64,000 nt of DNA from positions 124,001 through 188,000 of the forward strand of contig NZ_JANQLX010000003.1 of the NCBI RefSeq assembly GCF_028280385.1, written 5' to 3'. The position numbers and the translations under genes are program-made. Numbering within the stretch: position 1 is the stretch's first letter; each line of letters starts with the position of its first letter. The DNA comes from Allomuricauda sp. (lineage in GTDB: Bacteria; Bacteroidota; Bacteroidia; Flavobacteriales; Flavobacteriaceae). Below, piece after piece: positions 8,439-17,472 of the stretch. The notes under the pieces are model-generated. The model did no database searches. It was not told where the DNA came from and saw only the letters and a list, made by a program, of their open reading frames with translations.

Positions 8439-9597
8439 ATATGATGTCATCGTGGTTGGCGGTGGCATTTTAGGGACTTTTCACGCTTATCATGCACTTA
8501 AATTGGGTTTGAGGGTTTGCCTTCTTGAGCAAAACCTTCGCCCTAAAGGGGCTACCACACAAAATTTTGGACAGGTGGTACCTTCCGGAATGAATACGAA
8601 ATGGCAAACCTTTGGAAGGGAAAGCTTGAAAATTTACAAAGAGATTCAGTCCCTTTTTGACATAAGCGTGAGGCAAAATGGGACGGTATACCTCGCGTCC
8701 AATGAAGAGGAGGAACGACTGTTGGTGGAGTTGCGGGCCATCAACAATAATAACTCCTATACTTCCACTATGCTCACCAAAAAAGAGTGTTTGGAAAAAT
8801 ATCCAGGTCTTAAGGAGGATTATGTAACTGCAGGTCTCTTTTTTCCGGAAGAGGTAACCGTGGAACCACGCACCATGATCCATCGCCTCCAGAAATATTT
8901 GGTCAAGGAAATGAACTTGAAACTTTTGACTCAATTCAGAGTGGTTTCATGTACCAAGAAATTAAATGGAATTGAAGTTAAAGACACTAGAAACCGGAAA
9001 TTATGGGCCGGTAAGGTGATTATTTGCAATGGCAATGACTTTAAAAATCTTTATCCCGATATTTTCGCCGAAGGTGACTTGGAAGTTTCCAAGCTCCAGA
9101 TGATGCAGACCAAGCCCCAAGGTAATTTTTTGCTCAAGGGGAGCATACTTACCGGGTGGTCCATTAGAAGATACGAGGCCTTTGCAGAATGCCCTTCCTT
9201 TGCTGAAGTCAAGGCCAAGGAGACCCAAGACAGTCTTCAGAAGAAATGGGGTGTACATATCTTGTTCAAGCAGGCCGTGGATGGTTCCATAATTTTAGGG
9301 GATTCCCACCAATATGCCGATGCTGCGAAAATGGATGAGCTCGGGGATGATTTGGATATGGATATCGATAATTTTATGCTTCGGGAAGCCCAGAAGATTT
9401 TTCAATTGCCCACCTATCAAATTCAGCGGAGGTGGTTTGGAATGTATTCACAATGTAAAAACAACGACATCTTTACCAGAACCATAGATGAGGACATTCA
9501 TATCATCACCGGAATAGGAGGTAAGGGAATGACTGGAAGTGCCGGATACTCCAAAAAAAACATAAATGCTATTTTTAAGACACAAATTCAATTATGA
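8428..9597 (+). CDS. FAD-dependent oxidoreductase, TIGR03364 type (phosphonate-linked amine oxidase)
   Basis: 389 residues from the ATG at 8428, 11 bases inside the transporter gene (an ATG 15 bases earlier is also possible). The N-terminal dinucleotide fold YDVIVVGGGILGTFHA and C-terminal GIGGKGMTGSAG are those of the D-amino-acid-oxidase (DAO) superfamily; the GATTQNFGQVVPSGMN segment is typical of the TIGR03364 clade. That clade is known to sit beside phosphonatase-like hydrolases and is proposed to oxidatively deaminate an aminophosphonate related to 2-aminoethylphosphonate, giving phosphonoacetaldehyde. The next gene overlaps it by 4 bases (ATGA) and would cleave that aldehyde. The N-substituent of the true substrate cannot be deduced. 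Confidence 0.82.
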   Translation: MDNKYDVIVVGGGILGTFHAYHALKLGLRVCLLEQNLRPKGATTQNFGQVVPSGMNTKWQTFGRESLKIYKEIQSLFDISVRQNGTVYLASNEEEERLLVELRAINNNNSYTSTMLTKKECLEKYPGLKEDYVTAGLFFPEEVTVEPRTMIHRLQKYLVKEMNLKLLTQFRVVSCTKKLNGIEVKDTRNRKLWAGKVIICNGNDFKNLYPDIFAEGDLEVSKLQMMQTKPQGNFLLKGSILTGWSIRRYEAFAECPSFAEVKAKETQDSLQKKWGVHILFKQAVDGSIILGDSHQYADAAKMDELGDDLDMDIDNFMLREAQKIFQLPTYQIQRRWFGMYSQCKNNDIFTRTIDEDIHIITGIGGKGMTGSAGYSKKNINAIFKTQIQL

Positions 9598-10295
9598 AAG
9601 ACATAAAGCTTGTTGTTTTTGATATGGCCGGTACTACGGTGAACGAAGACAATGTTGTATATAAAACGGTTCAGAAAGCGTTAAGGGAAGCGGGGGCGGA
9701 TGTTGATTTGGACCTGGTACTGGAGTTTGGGGCCGGTAAGGAAAAATCCAAGGCCATAGCAGATGTGCTGGAGTATCTTCAACACACGGGCACAGAAGTT
9801 TCAGATATTGACGGCGATTTGGTCTTTTCCAACTTTAAGACCATGCTCAAAGAGGCCTATGCCAACCTCAAGGTAACCCCATACGATGGAGTGGAAGAAT
9901 TGTTTGAAACCTTAAAATCCAAAGAGGTAAAAGTGGTGCTCAATACAGGGTATGACCAGCATACCGCAAAGACCCTGATGCAAAAATTGGGCTGGAAGGT
10001 TGGCCATCAAGTAGATGCATTGATTACTGCTGATGATGTGATAAATGGTAGGCCCTCTTCAGAAATGATTGATAAGGCCATGGACATGTTTCAAATTGAG
10101 GACCCAGCTCAAGTGCTAAAAGCAGGGGACTCCATAATTGATATTGAAGAGGGGCAAAATGCCAATTGTGGTATTACGGTTGGGGTGCTAACAGGGGCCC
10201 ATACCAGAACCCAGCTAGAAACCATCAATCCAACGGTGATCTTGGATGCATTGCACGAGTTGGCCGAGGTGCTCTACCCAGCTCCGTCCAATTAA
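9594..10295 (+). CDS. Phosphonatase-like HAD hydrolase (PhnX-related, TIGR03351 type)
   Basis: 233 residues. HAD motif I reads VVFDMAGTTVNE: the nucleophile is D10 and the +2 position is Ala instead of the usual second Asp. DxAGTT is the hallmark of phosphonoacetaldehyde hydrolase. In the cap, FGAGKEKSKAI can be lined up with the MGLLK stretch of PhnX, placing K49 at the Schiff-base lysine. Motif IV is GDSIIDIEEG. Expected reaction: phosphonoacetaldehyde to acetaldehyde plus phosphate, in the cytoplasm. It overlaps the FAD enzyme by 4 bases and the regulator on the other strand by 4 bases at the stop codons. Confidence 0.85.
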   Translation: MKDIKLVVFDMAGTTVNEDNVVYKTVQKALREAGADVDLDLVLEFGAGKEKSKAIADVLEYLQHTGTEVSDIDGDLVFSNFKTMLKEAYANLKVTPYDGVEELFETLKSKEVKVVLNTGYDQHTAKTLMQKLGWKVGHQVDALITADDVINGRPSSEMIDKAMDMFQIEDPAQVLKAGDSIIDIEEGQNANCGITVGVLTGAHTRTQLETINPTVILDALHELAEVLYPAPSN

Positions 10296-10858
10296 ATAAA
10301 GAAATAGACCACCAACATTTTGGAACTGATCTTGCCCTTGTTGATGGGTACGTGGGGGATGCGTCCGTCAAAGAATATGGAATCACCTTCCTTTAAAAGC
10401 ACTTCTTGTTCCCCAATTACATAATAGCATTCGCCAGAGAGTACATACTTGAATTCGAAGGCATCGGTAATGACCTTATCGCGTTTGGAGTTGGGCTCCA
10501 CCTCCAACAGCACACTTTCAAACCCAACAGAATTTAGTTGCTTGCTAAAAATGTAGTTATAGGTAAACCCTACCGCTTCGTCCTCTTTTTCAATTAAGGT
10601 TTGTTCATCTTTACGAGCCACCAAAAAAGTTTGGCCGGTTCCCTTGGGAATGCCATCAAAAAAATCCGTCATTTCGGTTTCAAGGGCATCCACAATTTTC
10701 AAAAATACAGGGAGGGAGGGGATGGTTCGTCCATTTTCAATCCTTGAAATCAGTCCCGCGGTTACCCCAGCTTTAGTTGCAATATCATTTATGGTGTTTT
10801 TATTGTTCTTGCGAATTTCCTTCATCCGCTTTCCAATACCGATCAGATAATCTTCCAT
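10292..10858 (-). CDS. XRE-type HTH regulator with C-terminal cupin domain
   Basis: 188 residues. The N-terminal helix-turn-helix spans about residues 8-62 (KNTINDIATKAGVTAGLISRIENG), and the C-terminal cupin about 110-188 with a small ligand-binding barrel (SGECYYVIGEQEVLLKEGD). Regulators of this class sense a small metabolite in the cupin. It is transcribed convergently to the hydrolase and divergently from susC, in the middle of the phosphonate locus, so it probably controls both halves. A candidate operator lies at 10930-10946 in its upstream region. Confidence 0.88.
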   Translation of the reverse strand: MEDYLIGIGKRMKEIRKNNKNTINDIATKAGVTAGLISRIENGRTIPSLPVFLKIVDALETEMTDFFDGIPKGTGQTFLVARKDEQTLIEKEDEAVGFTYNYIFSKQLNSVGFESVLLEVEPNSKRDKVITDAFEFKYVLSGECYYVIGEQEVLLKEGDSIFFDGRIPHVPINKGKISSKMLVVYFFI

Positions 10859-10929
10859 GTTTTGAACCTCAATTGACGTTTTTAATATTTATAAGTTTTT
10901 CTCTTTTTTCTTAAAAAAACGTGCTAACA

Positions 10930-10946
10930 CTTAACCAATTGTTAAG
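10930..10946. promoter_or_regulatory. Inverted repeat, candidate operator for the HTH-cupin regulator
   Basis: CTTAAC-CAATT-GTTAAG: perfect 6-base arms around a 5-base centre, in the 284-bp region between the regulator and susC. An isolated half site CTTAAC recurs near 11080. No good second copy was seen upstream of the DUF5690 gene. Confidence 0.45.
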
Positions 10947-11142
10947 CAGTTGGATAGTAACGTATTCTGGCCATGCAAGATAGAATAAAAATTGAATATT
11001 TGTAAATAATATTAAGCTAACATTATTGCCTTTCTTTTAACCTTAGCATTTCTTTTTTTTAATCTGTTCAGCGCTATGTCTTAACGTGTGTATTGGATAT
11101 TTGTTGATAAATAATTAACCAAATTTTACAAATATTCAACAA

Positions 11143-14100
11143 ATGAAAAGAACACTCGTAGCATTTTTACTTGCTTTTTCAGTAAGTATGATCGGCTTCT
11201 CCCAAACCATGTTCACGGGAACGGTCGTAGACGAAAGCAACGTTCCCCTGCCCGGGGCTTCTGTTGTTGTAAAAGGTAGTGCCACTGGGGTAGCTACCGA
11301 TTTTGACGGTAACTTCCAGATTGAGCTTCCCCAAGAAGGAGCCATCTTGGAAGTATCTTATATAGGGTACATTACCCTTGATTTTGATACTACCGGAAAA
11401 ACCAGTGCTACCATTAGCCTGCAGCCCGACTCCCAAAAATTGGATGAGGTTGTGGTGACTGCACTTGGTATTAAAAAGGAGAAGAAACGATTGGGTTATT
11501 CCGTTCAGGAGGTTCAGGGTGACAATCTTGTGACCGCCAGGGAAACCAACGTTACAAATTCCCTTGCCGGTAGAGTGGCCGGGGTTCAGATCACAGGCGG
11601 TGGGTCCGGAGTGGGGTCCACTTCAAGGATTGTGATCAGGGGTGAAGGTTCCTTGATTCCCGGGAACAATTCCCCATTGTTCGTTGTGGACGGGATCCCG
11701 ATTACCAACCGTACCATCAGTAACCGTTCTGAAGGCAATCTGGAAACAGATTACGGGAACGGTGCCGCTGACATCAATCCAGACGATATTGAATCCATTT
11801 CCATATTGAAAGGCCCCAATGCAACCGCCCTATATGGGTCCCGTGGATTGAATGGGGTGGTCTTGGTCACCACAAAATCAGGAAGTGCCACAAGAGGTTT
11901 GGGAATCAGTTTTACCCAGAACGTAACTTTTGAGGAAGCGCTTAGAATCCCGAAATACCAAAACCAATATGGACAAGGTGCCGGGGGTGAGTTTGCCTTT
12001 GGAGATGGATTTGGTGGTGGAATCAATGATAACATTGATGAAAGTTGGGGACCTGTCTTAAATGGTCAGCTGATCGCACAGCACGATAGCCCAACAAGCA
12101 GTGGTTTTAGAGCTGGGGATTTTGCGGTTCGACCAAGAAATGCAGATGGGACATTTGCCGATACGGTAACGGCCACACCATGGGTAGCCAATCCAGGAAA
12201 TGTAGAGGATGGTTTCTTTGAAACCGGGCGCACCTTGACTACCAACCTTTCTTTGACTGGGGGTAATGAAAAAGGAAATTTTAGGCTTTCCCTTACTAAT
12301 TTGGACAATGAGGGAATCATTCCCAATACCGACTTCAATAGAGAGACCTATGCTTTGAGCGGGGCCTATAACCTAACAGATTGGTTAAAGGTTTCCTCCT
12401 CCATCAACTACGTGAACAGTAGTAGCAACAATAGGCCCAATAATTCCTATGGAACAGAGAACATCATGTACCTATGGGTATGGTTCGGGCGCCAAATCAA
12501 TATGGATTCCCTGAGGGATTACTGGCAGCCAGGTTTGGAGGGCAGACAACAGTACAACTACAACTACAACTGGCACGACAACCCTTTCTTTACCATGTTC
12601 GAGAATACCAATGGTTTTGATAAGCACAGAATGTTCGGTAATGCCAGGGCAGACATCACCTTGACCGAGGATTTATCCTTAATGGTCCGTACGGGTATCG
12701 ATTATTTTAGCGAGCTAAGGACAGGAAAAAGAGCCTATAGTACGCAACGATTTGCCAGGGGTCAATATAGGGAGGATGATATCTTTTTCAAGGAGCAGAA
12801 CACAGATTTCCTCCTGACCTATAACAAAGATCTGAACGAAGATTTCAACTTGGGTGCTTCCTTGGGTGGAAACATCAGGAAAGAAGAGAATAGGTATAAG
12901 AGAATTGCGGCCAACTCTTTGTCCGTCCCTGGAATCTATAATTTCCAGAATGCAGCAGAACCATTGTCAAAGACCCAGTTCAATGATGAGCGTAAGATCA
13001 ATTCGTTGTATGCTTTTGCAAACCTTTCCTATAAGAACATGCTCTTTTTGGATGTGACGGGCAGGAACGACTGGTCCAGCACATTGCCAGCGGATAACAA
13101 TTCGTACTTCTATCCGTCTGTGGGTGTCAGTGCCATTGTTTCCGATATGTTCGAATTGCCAGAAGCTTTCTCTTTCGTAAAACTCCGGGGAGGTTGGGCC
13201 AAGGTGGGTAACGATACCGACCCTTATGCCCTGCGAAACACCTTTACTTTTGATGAGCCTTTTGGCAATTACCAAAGAGTAAACGCTTCCAGTATTTTAA
13301 AGAACGAGGAGCTGAAACCAGAAGAGGCCAATTCCATTGAAGTGGGTGCAGACATTAGATTGTTCAACAATCGTTTGGGCTTTGATCTTACCTATTACGA
13401 CTCCACGACCAAAAACCAGATTCTGACCTTGCCAGTGGCCAATACCTCTGGATTCGATTCGCGAATCATCAATGCTGGTGAAATCCAGAACAAAGGGTTG
13501 GAGATTGTGGTGAATGCCACCCCTGTACAAACGGAAAACTTTACCTGGAACACCACGGCCAACTTCACTACCGCAAGAGGGGAGGTAAAATCCTTGACCG
13601 ATGGTTTGGATACCTACGAAATTTCCAACAACTACTTAAGCGTACAGGCTAGGGTTGGTGGAAGAATGGGAGATGTATACGGAACGGGCTTCGTAACCGT
13701 GCATGACCCCAGCAGCGAATTCTTCGGACAAGTGGTGCACAATGAGGATGGGTTCTCCATCAGGGATGGTAACCTAAAAAAATTAGGGAACTACAATCCA
13801 GATTTCACTTTGGGTCTACAGAACAATTTCAACTACAAGAATTTCAACCTTGGCTTCCTGTTCGATTGGAGGCAAGGAGGAGAGATCATGTCCAGGACCG
13901 TCTTGATCGGAGGTACTTCAGGGATGATGGACTTTACTGCCGTGGGAAGGGAAACAGGAATCATTTCAGAAGGAGTTATCCAGAATGCGGATGGCAGTTA
14001 TAGGGTCAACGATGTACGATTGAGCGGTCGTGACTACTATTGGTGGAGATACAACCGGGGCAATGAGGAAGTTGGGATGTACGATGCATCTTTCCTAAAG

Positions 14101-14331
14101 CTTCGCGAAGTAAAGATCGGATACAACTTCCCACAAAAACTGTTGAAGAATACCTTCATCCGATCTATGAACATCTCCTTGGTGGGACGAAACCTGGCCT
14201 TGTGGACAGAGAACCCGCATTTTGATCCAGAGACCATCTCCTTTAACGGCGGAACCGTGGTGCCAGGGGTGGAGGACATGGCCTTGCCAAGCTCAAGAAG
14301 CTATGGATTGAACCTAAACCTAACCTTCTAA
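11143..14331 (+). CDS. SusC/RagA-type TonB-linked outer-membrane transporter
   Basis: 1062 residues, normal SusC length. Signal peptide (MKRTLVAFLLAFSVSMIGFSQ), then a carboxypeptidase-regulatory-like domain (~22-100: GTVVDESNVPLPGASVVVKG), the LDEVVVTALGIKKEKKRLGY TonB-box/plug junction, a plug domain (~115-240) with NSPLFVVDGIPI and DIESISILKGPNATALYG, and a large beta-barrel ending in aromatic NLNLTF. It pairs with the SusD gene 17 bases downstream. In this context the cargo is inferred to be a phosphonate-bearing molecule rather than a plain glycan, because no glycoside hydrolase is in the locus while two phosphoesterase-fold enzymes and phosphonate enzymes are. Confidence 0.95.
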   Translation: MKRTLVAFLLAFSVSMIGFSQTMFTGTVVDESNVPLPGASVVVKGSATGVATDFDGNFQIELPQEGAILEVSYIGYITLDFDTTGKTSATISLQPDSQKLDEVVVTALGIKKEKKRLGYSVQEVQGDNLVTARETNVTNSLAGRVAGVQITGGGSGVGSTSRIVIRGEGSLIPGNNSPLFVVDGIPITNRTISNRSEGNLETDYGNGAADINPDDIESISILKGPNATALYGSRGLNGVVLVTTKSGSATRGLGISFTQNVTFEEALRIPKYQNQYGQGAGGEFAFGDGFGGGINDNIDESWGPVLNGQLIAQHDSPTSSGFRAGDFAVRPRNADGTFADTVTATPWVANPGNVEDGFFETGRTLTTNLSLTGGNEKGNFRLSLTNLDNEGIIPNTDFNRETYALSGAYNLTDWLKVSSSINYVNSSSNNRPNNSYGTENIMYLWVWFGRQINMDSLRDYWQPGLEGRQQYNYNYNWHDNPFFTMFENTNGFDKHRMFGNARADITLTEDLSLMVRTGIDYFSELRTGKRAYSTQRFARGQYREDDIFFKEQNTDFLLTYNKDLNEDFNLGASLGGNIRKEENRYKRIAANSLSVPGIYNFQNAAEPLSKTQFNDERKINSLYAFANLSYKNMLFLDVTGRNDWSSTLPADNNSYFYPSVGVSAIVSDMFELPEAFSFVKLRGGWAKVGNDTDPYALRNTFTFDEPFGNYQRVNASSILKNEELKPEEANSIEVGADIRLFNNRLGFDLTYYDSTTKNQILTLPVANTSGFDSRIINAGEIQNKGLEIVVNATPVQTENFTWNTTANFTTARGEVKSLTDGLDTYEISNNYLSVQARVGGRMGDVYGTGFVTVHDPSSEFFGQVVHNEDGFSIRDGNLKKLGNYNPDFTLGLQNNFNYKNFNLGFLFDWRQGGEIMSRTVLIGGTSGMMDFTAVGRETGIISEGVIQNADGSYRVNDVRLSGRDYYWWRYNRGNEEVGMYDASFLKLREVKIGYNFPQKLLKNTFIRSMNISLVGRNLALWTENPHFDPETISFNGGTVVPGVEDMALPSSRSYGLNLNLTF

Positions 14332-14348
14332 TCAAATAGAAAAGAAAC

Positions 14349-15788
14349 ATGAAAAAGTATATAACACTTTGTACAATTGCCTTCTTGAGTATGGTAGGCT
14401 GTACAGATGATTTTGAGGAAATCAATGCAAACCCCAACCAACCGGAAGAGGTAAGTTCTGATTTATTGCTATCCACAGTAATCACCTCTTTGGCCAATGC
14501 CACGGTTGATGATGGTGGTTGGGATAGAGGAAATATTGTGGCCCAACTCACGGCCAAGATCAACTTTACCGGATTCGATCGCTACAATTGGGGATCGGAA
14601 TCTGGATTGTGGAACAGCTTTTATGGCATCCTTCCAGAAATCAACATCATTCTTGAAAACGCGATGATGGAAGCTAGCAGAAACACCAGCTATGAAGGAA
14701 TGGCCTTGGTGCTGCGAGCTTATGTATTTGCCAATTTAACGGACAATTGGGGTGACATTCCCTATTCCGAGGCCATTGCCGGAAGCGAAGGTAACTTTAC
14801 ACCAGCCTATGACACCCAAGAGGAAGTTTACAATGGTATTTTGGCCGATTTAAGAACTGCGGAGACGCAATTGGCTTTAGGGCAGCCCATTTTGGGCGGT
14901 GATGTTTTGTACGATGGCGATTTGACCAAATGGAGACAATTGGCCAACTCTTTGCGATTACGTTATTTGATGCGTATTTCTGGGAAGACCAATGTGGGTG
15001 CCGAGATGCAGTCCATTTTGGATTCCGGGGTATTTATCGCCACCAATGAAGACAATGCCTCTGTGGTTTACCCAGCGAGCACCACCATCGATTCATGGCC
15101 TATTAGCACTGGACGTATAGGTGGATTTGATGAGCACAGAATGAGCGAGACCAGTGAGGCCGTATTGAAACAATTTGGCGATGGACGTTTGGAAGCTTGG
15201 TTCCAACCAACAGATAATCCTGATGATGACCCTGATCTCTTTGTAGGGTTGACCAACGGTCTGAGTGAGGACAATGCCTCTACCTTTAACGGTGGGGCCA
15301 GTAACGTTTCCCGCTTGAACCAGTCCTTTTTCTATGATTCCCCAAATTCCGTAATGGCGACCATTATCCAAACCGCTGAGGTACACTTCATTTTTGCAGA
15401 GGCCGCACAAAGAGGTTTGGTTACGGGAGATGCAGAAACCTTTTACAACGAGGGGGTTCGGTTATCCTTTGAGTATTGGGATGTGGACCAGGATGTCCTT
15501 GCATATTTGGCCCAGACTGGGGTTGCCTATGATGGCGAATTGGAAACCATAATCACCCAAAAGTGGTTGGCATCCTTTTTAGTGGGATTGGAAGGTTGGT
15601 ATGATTTCCGAAGGACTGGATTCCCATCAGTAATTGTACCCGGACCCGATAATGTAAACACTGACAGGGTACCGGTCCGGTTTATGTATCCAGATTCGGA
15701 ACAGACCTTGAACGGAACCAACTATCAAGCGGCAGTTTCCAGATTTGGCGCCGACGATATCAACACCAAAGGATGGTGGGAACAATAA
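14349..15788 (+). CDS. SusD/RagB-like nutrient-binding outer-membrane lipoprotein
   Basis: 479 residues. Lipobox MVGC with Cys near residue 18, then TDDFEEINANPNQPEEV and the SusD-like_2 pattern of TPR-like helices (NWGDIPYSEA at ~135, LTKWRQLANSLRLRYLMRIS at ~195, KWLASFLVGLEGWYDFRRTG near 405). It is the surface lid and substrate-capture subunit of the SusC transporter immediately upstream. It belongs to the SusD-like_2 branch rather than the classic starch SusD branch, which also fits a non-starch cargo. The next reading frame begins inside its last 44 bases or just after it. Confidence 0.93.
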   Translation: MKKYITLCTIAFLSMVGCTDDFEEINANPNQPEEVSSDLLLSTVITSLANATVDDGGWDRGNIVAQLTAKINFTGFDRYNWGSESGLWNSFYGILPEINIILENAMMEASRNTSYEGMALVLRAYVFANLTDNWGDIPYSEAIAGSEGNFTPAYDTQEEVYNGILADLRTAETQLALGQPILGGDVLYDGDLTKWRQLANSLRLRYLMRISGKTNVGAEMQSILDSGVFIATNEDNASVVYPASTTIDSWPISTGRIGGFDEHRMSETSEAVLKQFGDGRLEAWFQPTDNPDDDPDLFVGLTNGLSEDNASTFNGGASNVSRLNQSFFYDSPNSVMATIIQTAEVHFIFAEAAQRGLVTGDAETFYNEGVRLSFEYWDVDQDVLAYLAQTGVAYDGELETIITQKWLASFLVGLEGWYDFRRTGFPSVIVPGPDNVNTDRVPVRFMYPDSEQTLNGTNYQAAVSRFGADDINTKGWWEQ

Positions 15789-17463
15789 AACAAGAGTTTT
15801 GATCAGTAGAATTTTAATAGTCAGCTTGGCCATGGGGATTTTAATATCCCTGTGGTCTTGTACTGTTAAAGAAAAACCCGATCTGGGGATAGAACATGTG
15901 GTGGTGATCGGTGTGGATGGAATGAGTCCGGATGGGATACAAAAGGCCCATACCCCTATGTTGGATACTATGGTCAAGTATGGTGCGGCAACCATGAATG
16001 CCCGTGCGGTTCTTCCCTCAAGCTCAAGCCCAAATTGGGCTAGCATGATCATGGGGGCCGATACAGAACAACATGGGATCACTTCCAATGCGTGGGAGAA
16101 ATTTGACCATCAATTGTCTCCCGTGGTAGCTACAGAAAGGGGAACCTTTCCATCTATCTTTACCTTGTTCAAGGACCAACAACCTGAAGCCCATATCGGG
16201 GCCATTTATGATTGGGACGGCTTTGGGAGATTGTTTGAAAAGCGTGATGTGGATTTTGATATTGATGGCGACCACGAAGATGGCACAACAAAAGATGCCG
16301 TTGCATACATAAAAGAAAACACCCCCAAATTTACCTTTGTACATTTAGATCATGTGGATCATGCAGGTCATGGCATGGGCCATGGTTCCAAAGAATATTA
16401 TAGGTCGGTTCAAAAGGCGGATTCCCTCATTGCTGAAATAGTGGATGCCGCCAAACAGGCGGGAATGTTTGAAAAGACCATGTTCCTGATAGCCTCCGAT
16501 CATGGAGGATTGGGATATGGACATGGCGGTGAAAGTCCAGCGGAAATGACAATTCCATTTATCCTGTATGGAAAAGGCATCAAAGAAGGCTATACCATAG
16601 AAGAGACGGTATATCAATATGATAATGCGGCAACTGTAGCATTCGCCATGGAATTGAAAACACCGCAAGCATGGATAGGCAGGCCGATTACCGGGGCCTT
16701 TTTAGGGTATGAAAAACCAAAAGTGTACTATACCCGAAAAGAGCAGGTTATGGCTCCCAAAATCCTTCCGGATGCAGGGTATTTTGAACCTGCAGGAGGA
16801 TTTTTCAAAGCAGATTCCGTTGCCGTGGTCATGCAAAACCCTAACAGGGAAGGTTCGGTGCGGTACACTTTGGGCAGCGAAATGCCAACTCTTGAAAATA
16901 GTACCGTTTACCAGGACACATTCTATCTTAAGAAAACGACCTTGATCAAAGCTGCAATTTTTCAGGATGGACAGCTAAAAAGCACTGTGGCCGATGCCAA
17001 TTTTAGAATCGTGCCGCCAAACAATCCAAATGCGGTAAAGTACCTGGCTTATCAGGGTGAAAAAATGGAAAAACTACCTGATTTTACCGTATCAAAGCCT
17101 GTGAAAGAGGGATATGTGGGCGAGTTCTCGCATAAAACCTTGATAGGGGATGCCACCAAGGAAGATCAGATTGCCTTGGTATTGGAAAGCCACTTGCAGA
17201 TTGAAGAAGCGGGGAAATATAGTTTTTTTACCACCAGTGATGACGGCAGTAAATTGTTTGTCAACGGCGAACTGGTCGTGGATAATGATGGAAACCATGG
17301 AGTTCGGGAAAGAGGGGGATCCAAAGTTTTGGAAAAAGGAATACATCTGCTAAGAGTGGAATATTATAATGGCGGCGGAGGGTACCATTTGGATGTAAAA
17401 TACAAGGGACCCCAAACACCCAAACAGATTATACCCGCCGATAAATTAACTTTAAAGAACTGA
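15745..17463 (+). CDS. Exported alkaline-phosphatase-superfamily phosphodiesterase with C-terminal PA14 domain
   Basis: 572 residues from the first ATG. A TTG at 15799 would give a cleaner lipoprotein signal (Cys 21 residues later, ISLWSC), so the true start is uncertain. The core is the nucleotide pyrophosphatase/phosphodiesterase fold: VVVIGVDGMSPDG (metal Asp), SSSSPNWASMIMGADTEQHG (Ser nucleophile region, ~92-108), LDHVDHAGHG (~202) and ASDHGGLGYGHGG (~250). After a linker domain, a PA14 module (~455-565: YSFFTTSDDGSKLFVNGELV) probably binds carbohydrate. This superfamily includes phosphodiesterases and phosphonate monoester hydrolases. Placed between susD and a phosphonate lyase, it likely frees a phosphonate from an ester-linked lipid or glycan at the cell surface. 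Confidence 0.82.
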   Translation: MAPTISTPKDGGNNKTRVLISRILIVSLAMGILISLWSCTVKEKPDLGIEHVVVIGVDGMSPDGIQKAHTPMLDTMVKYGAATMNARAVLPSSSSPNWASMIMGADTEQHGITSNAWEKFDHQLSPVVATERGTFPSIFTLFKDQQPEAHIGAIYDWDGFGRLFEKRDVDFDIDGDHEDGTTKDAVAYIKENTPKFTFVHLDHVDHAGHGMGHGSKEYYRSVQKADSLIAEIVDAAKQAGMFEKTMFLIASDHGGLGYGHGGESPAEMTIPFILYGKGIKEGYTIEETVYQYDNAATVAFAMELKTPQAWIGRPITGAFLGYEKPKVYYTRKEQVMAPKILPDAGYFEPAGGFFKADSVAVVMQNPNREGSVRYTLGSEMPTLENSTVYQDTFYLKKTTLIKAAIFQDGQLKSTVADANFRIVPPNNPNAVKYLAYQGEKMEKLPDFTVSKPVKEGYVGEFSHKTLIGDATKEDQIALVLESHLQIEEAGKYSFFTTSDDGSKLFVNGELVVDNDGNHGVRERGGSKVLEKGIHLLRVEYYNGGGGYHLDVKYKGPQTPKQIIPADKLTLKN

Positions 17464-17472
17464 GTTCAACCA

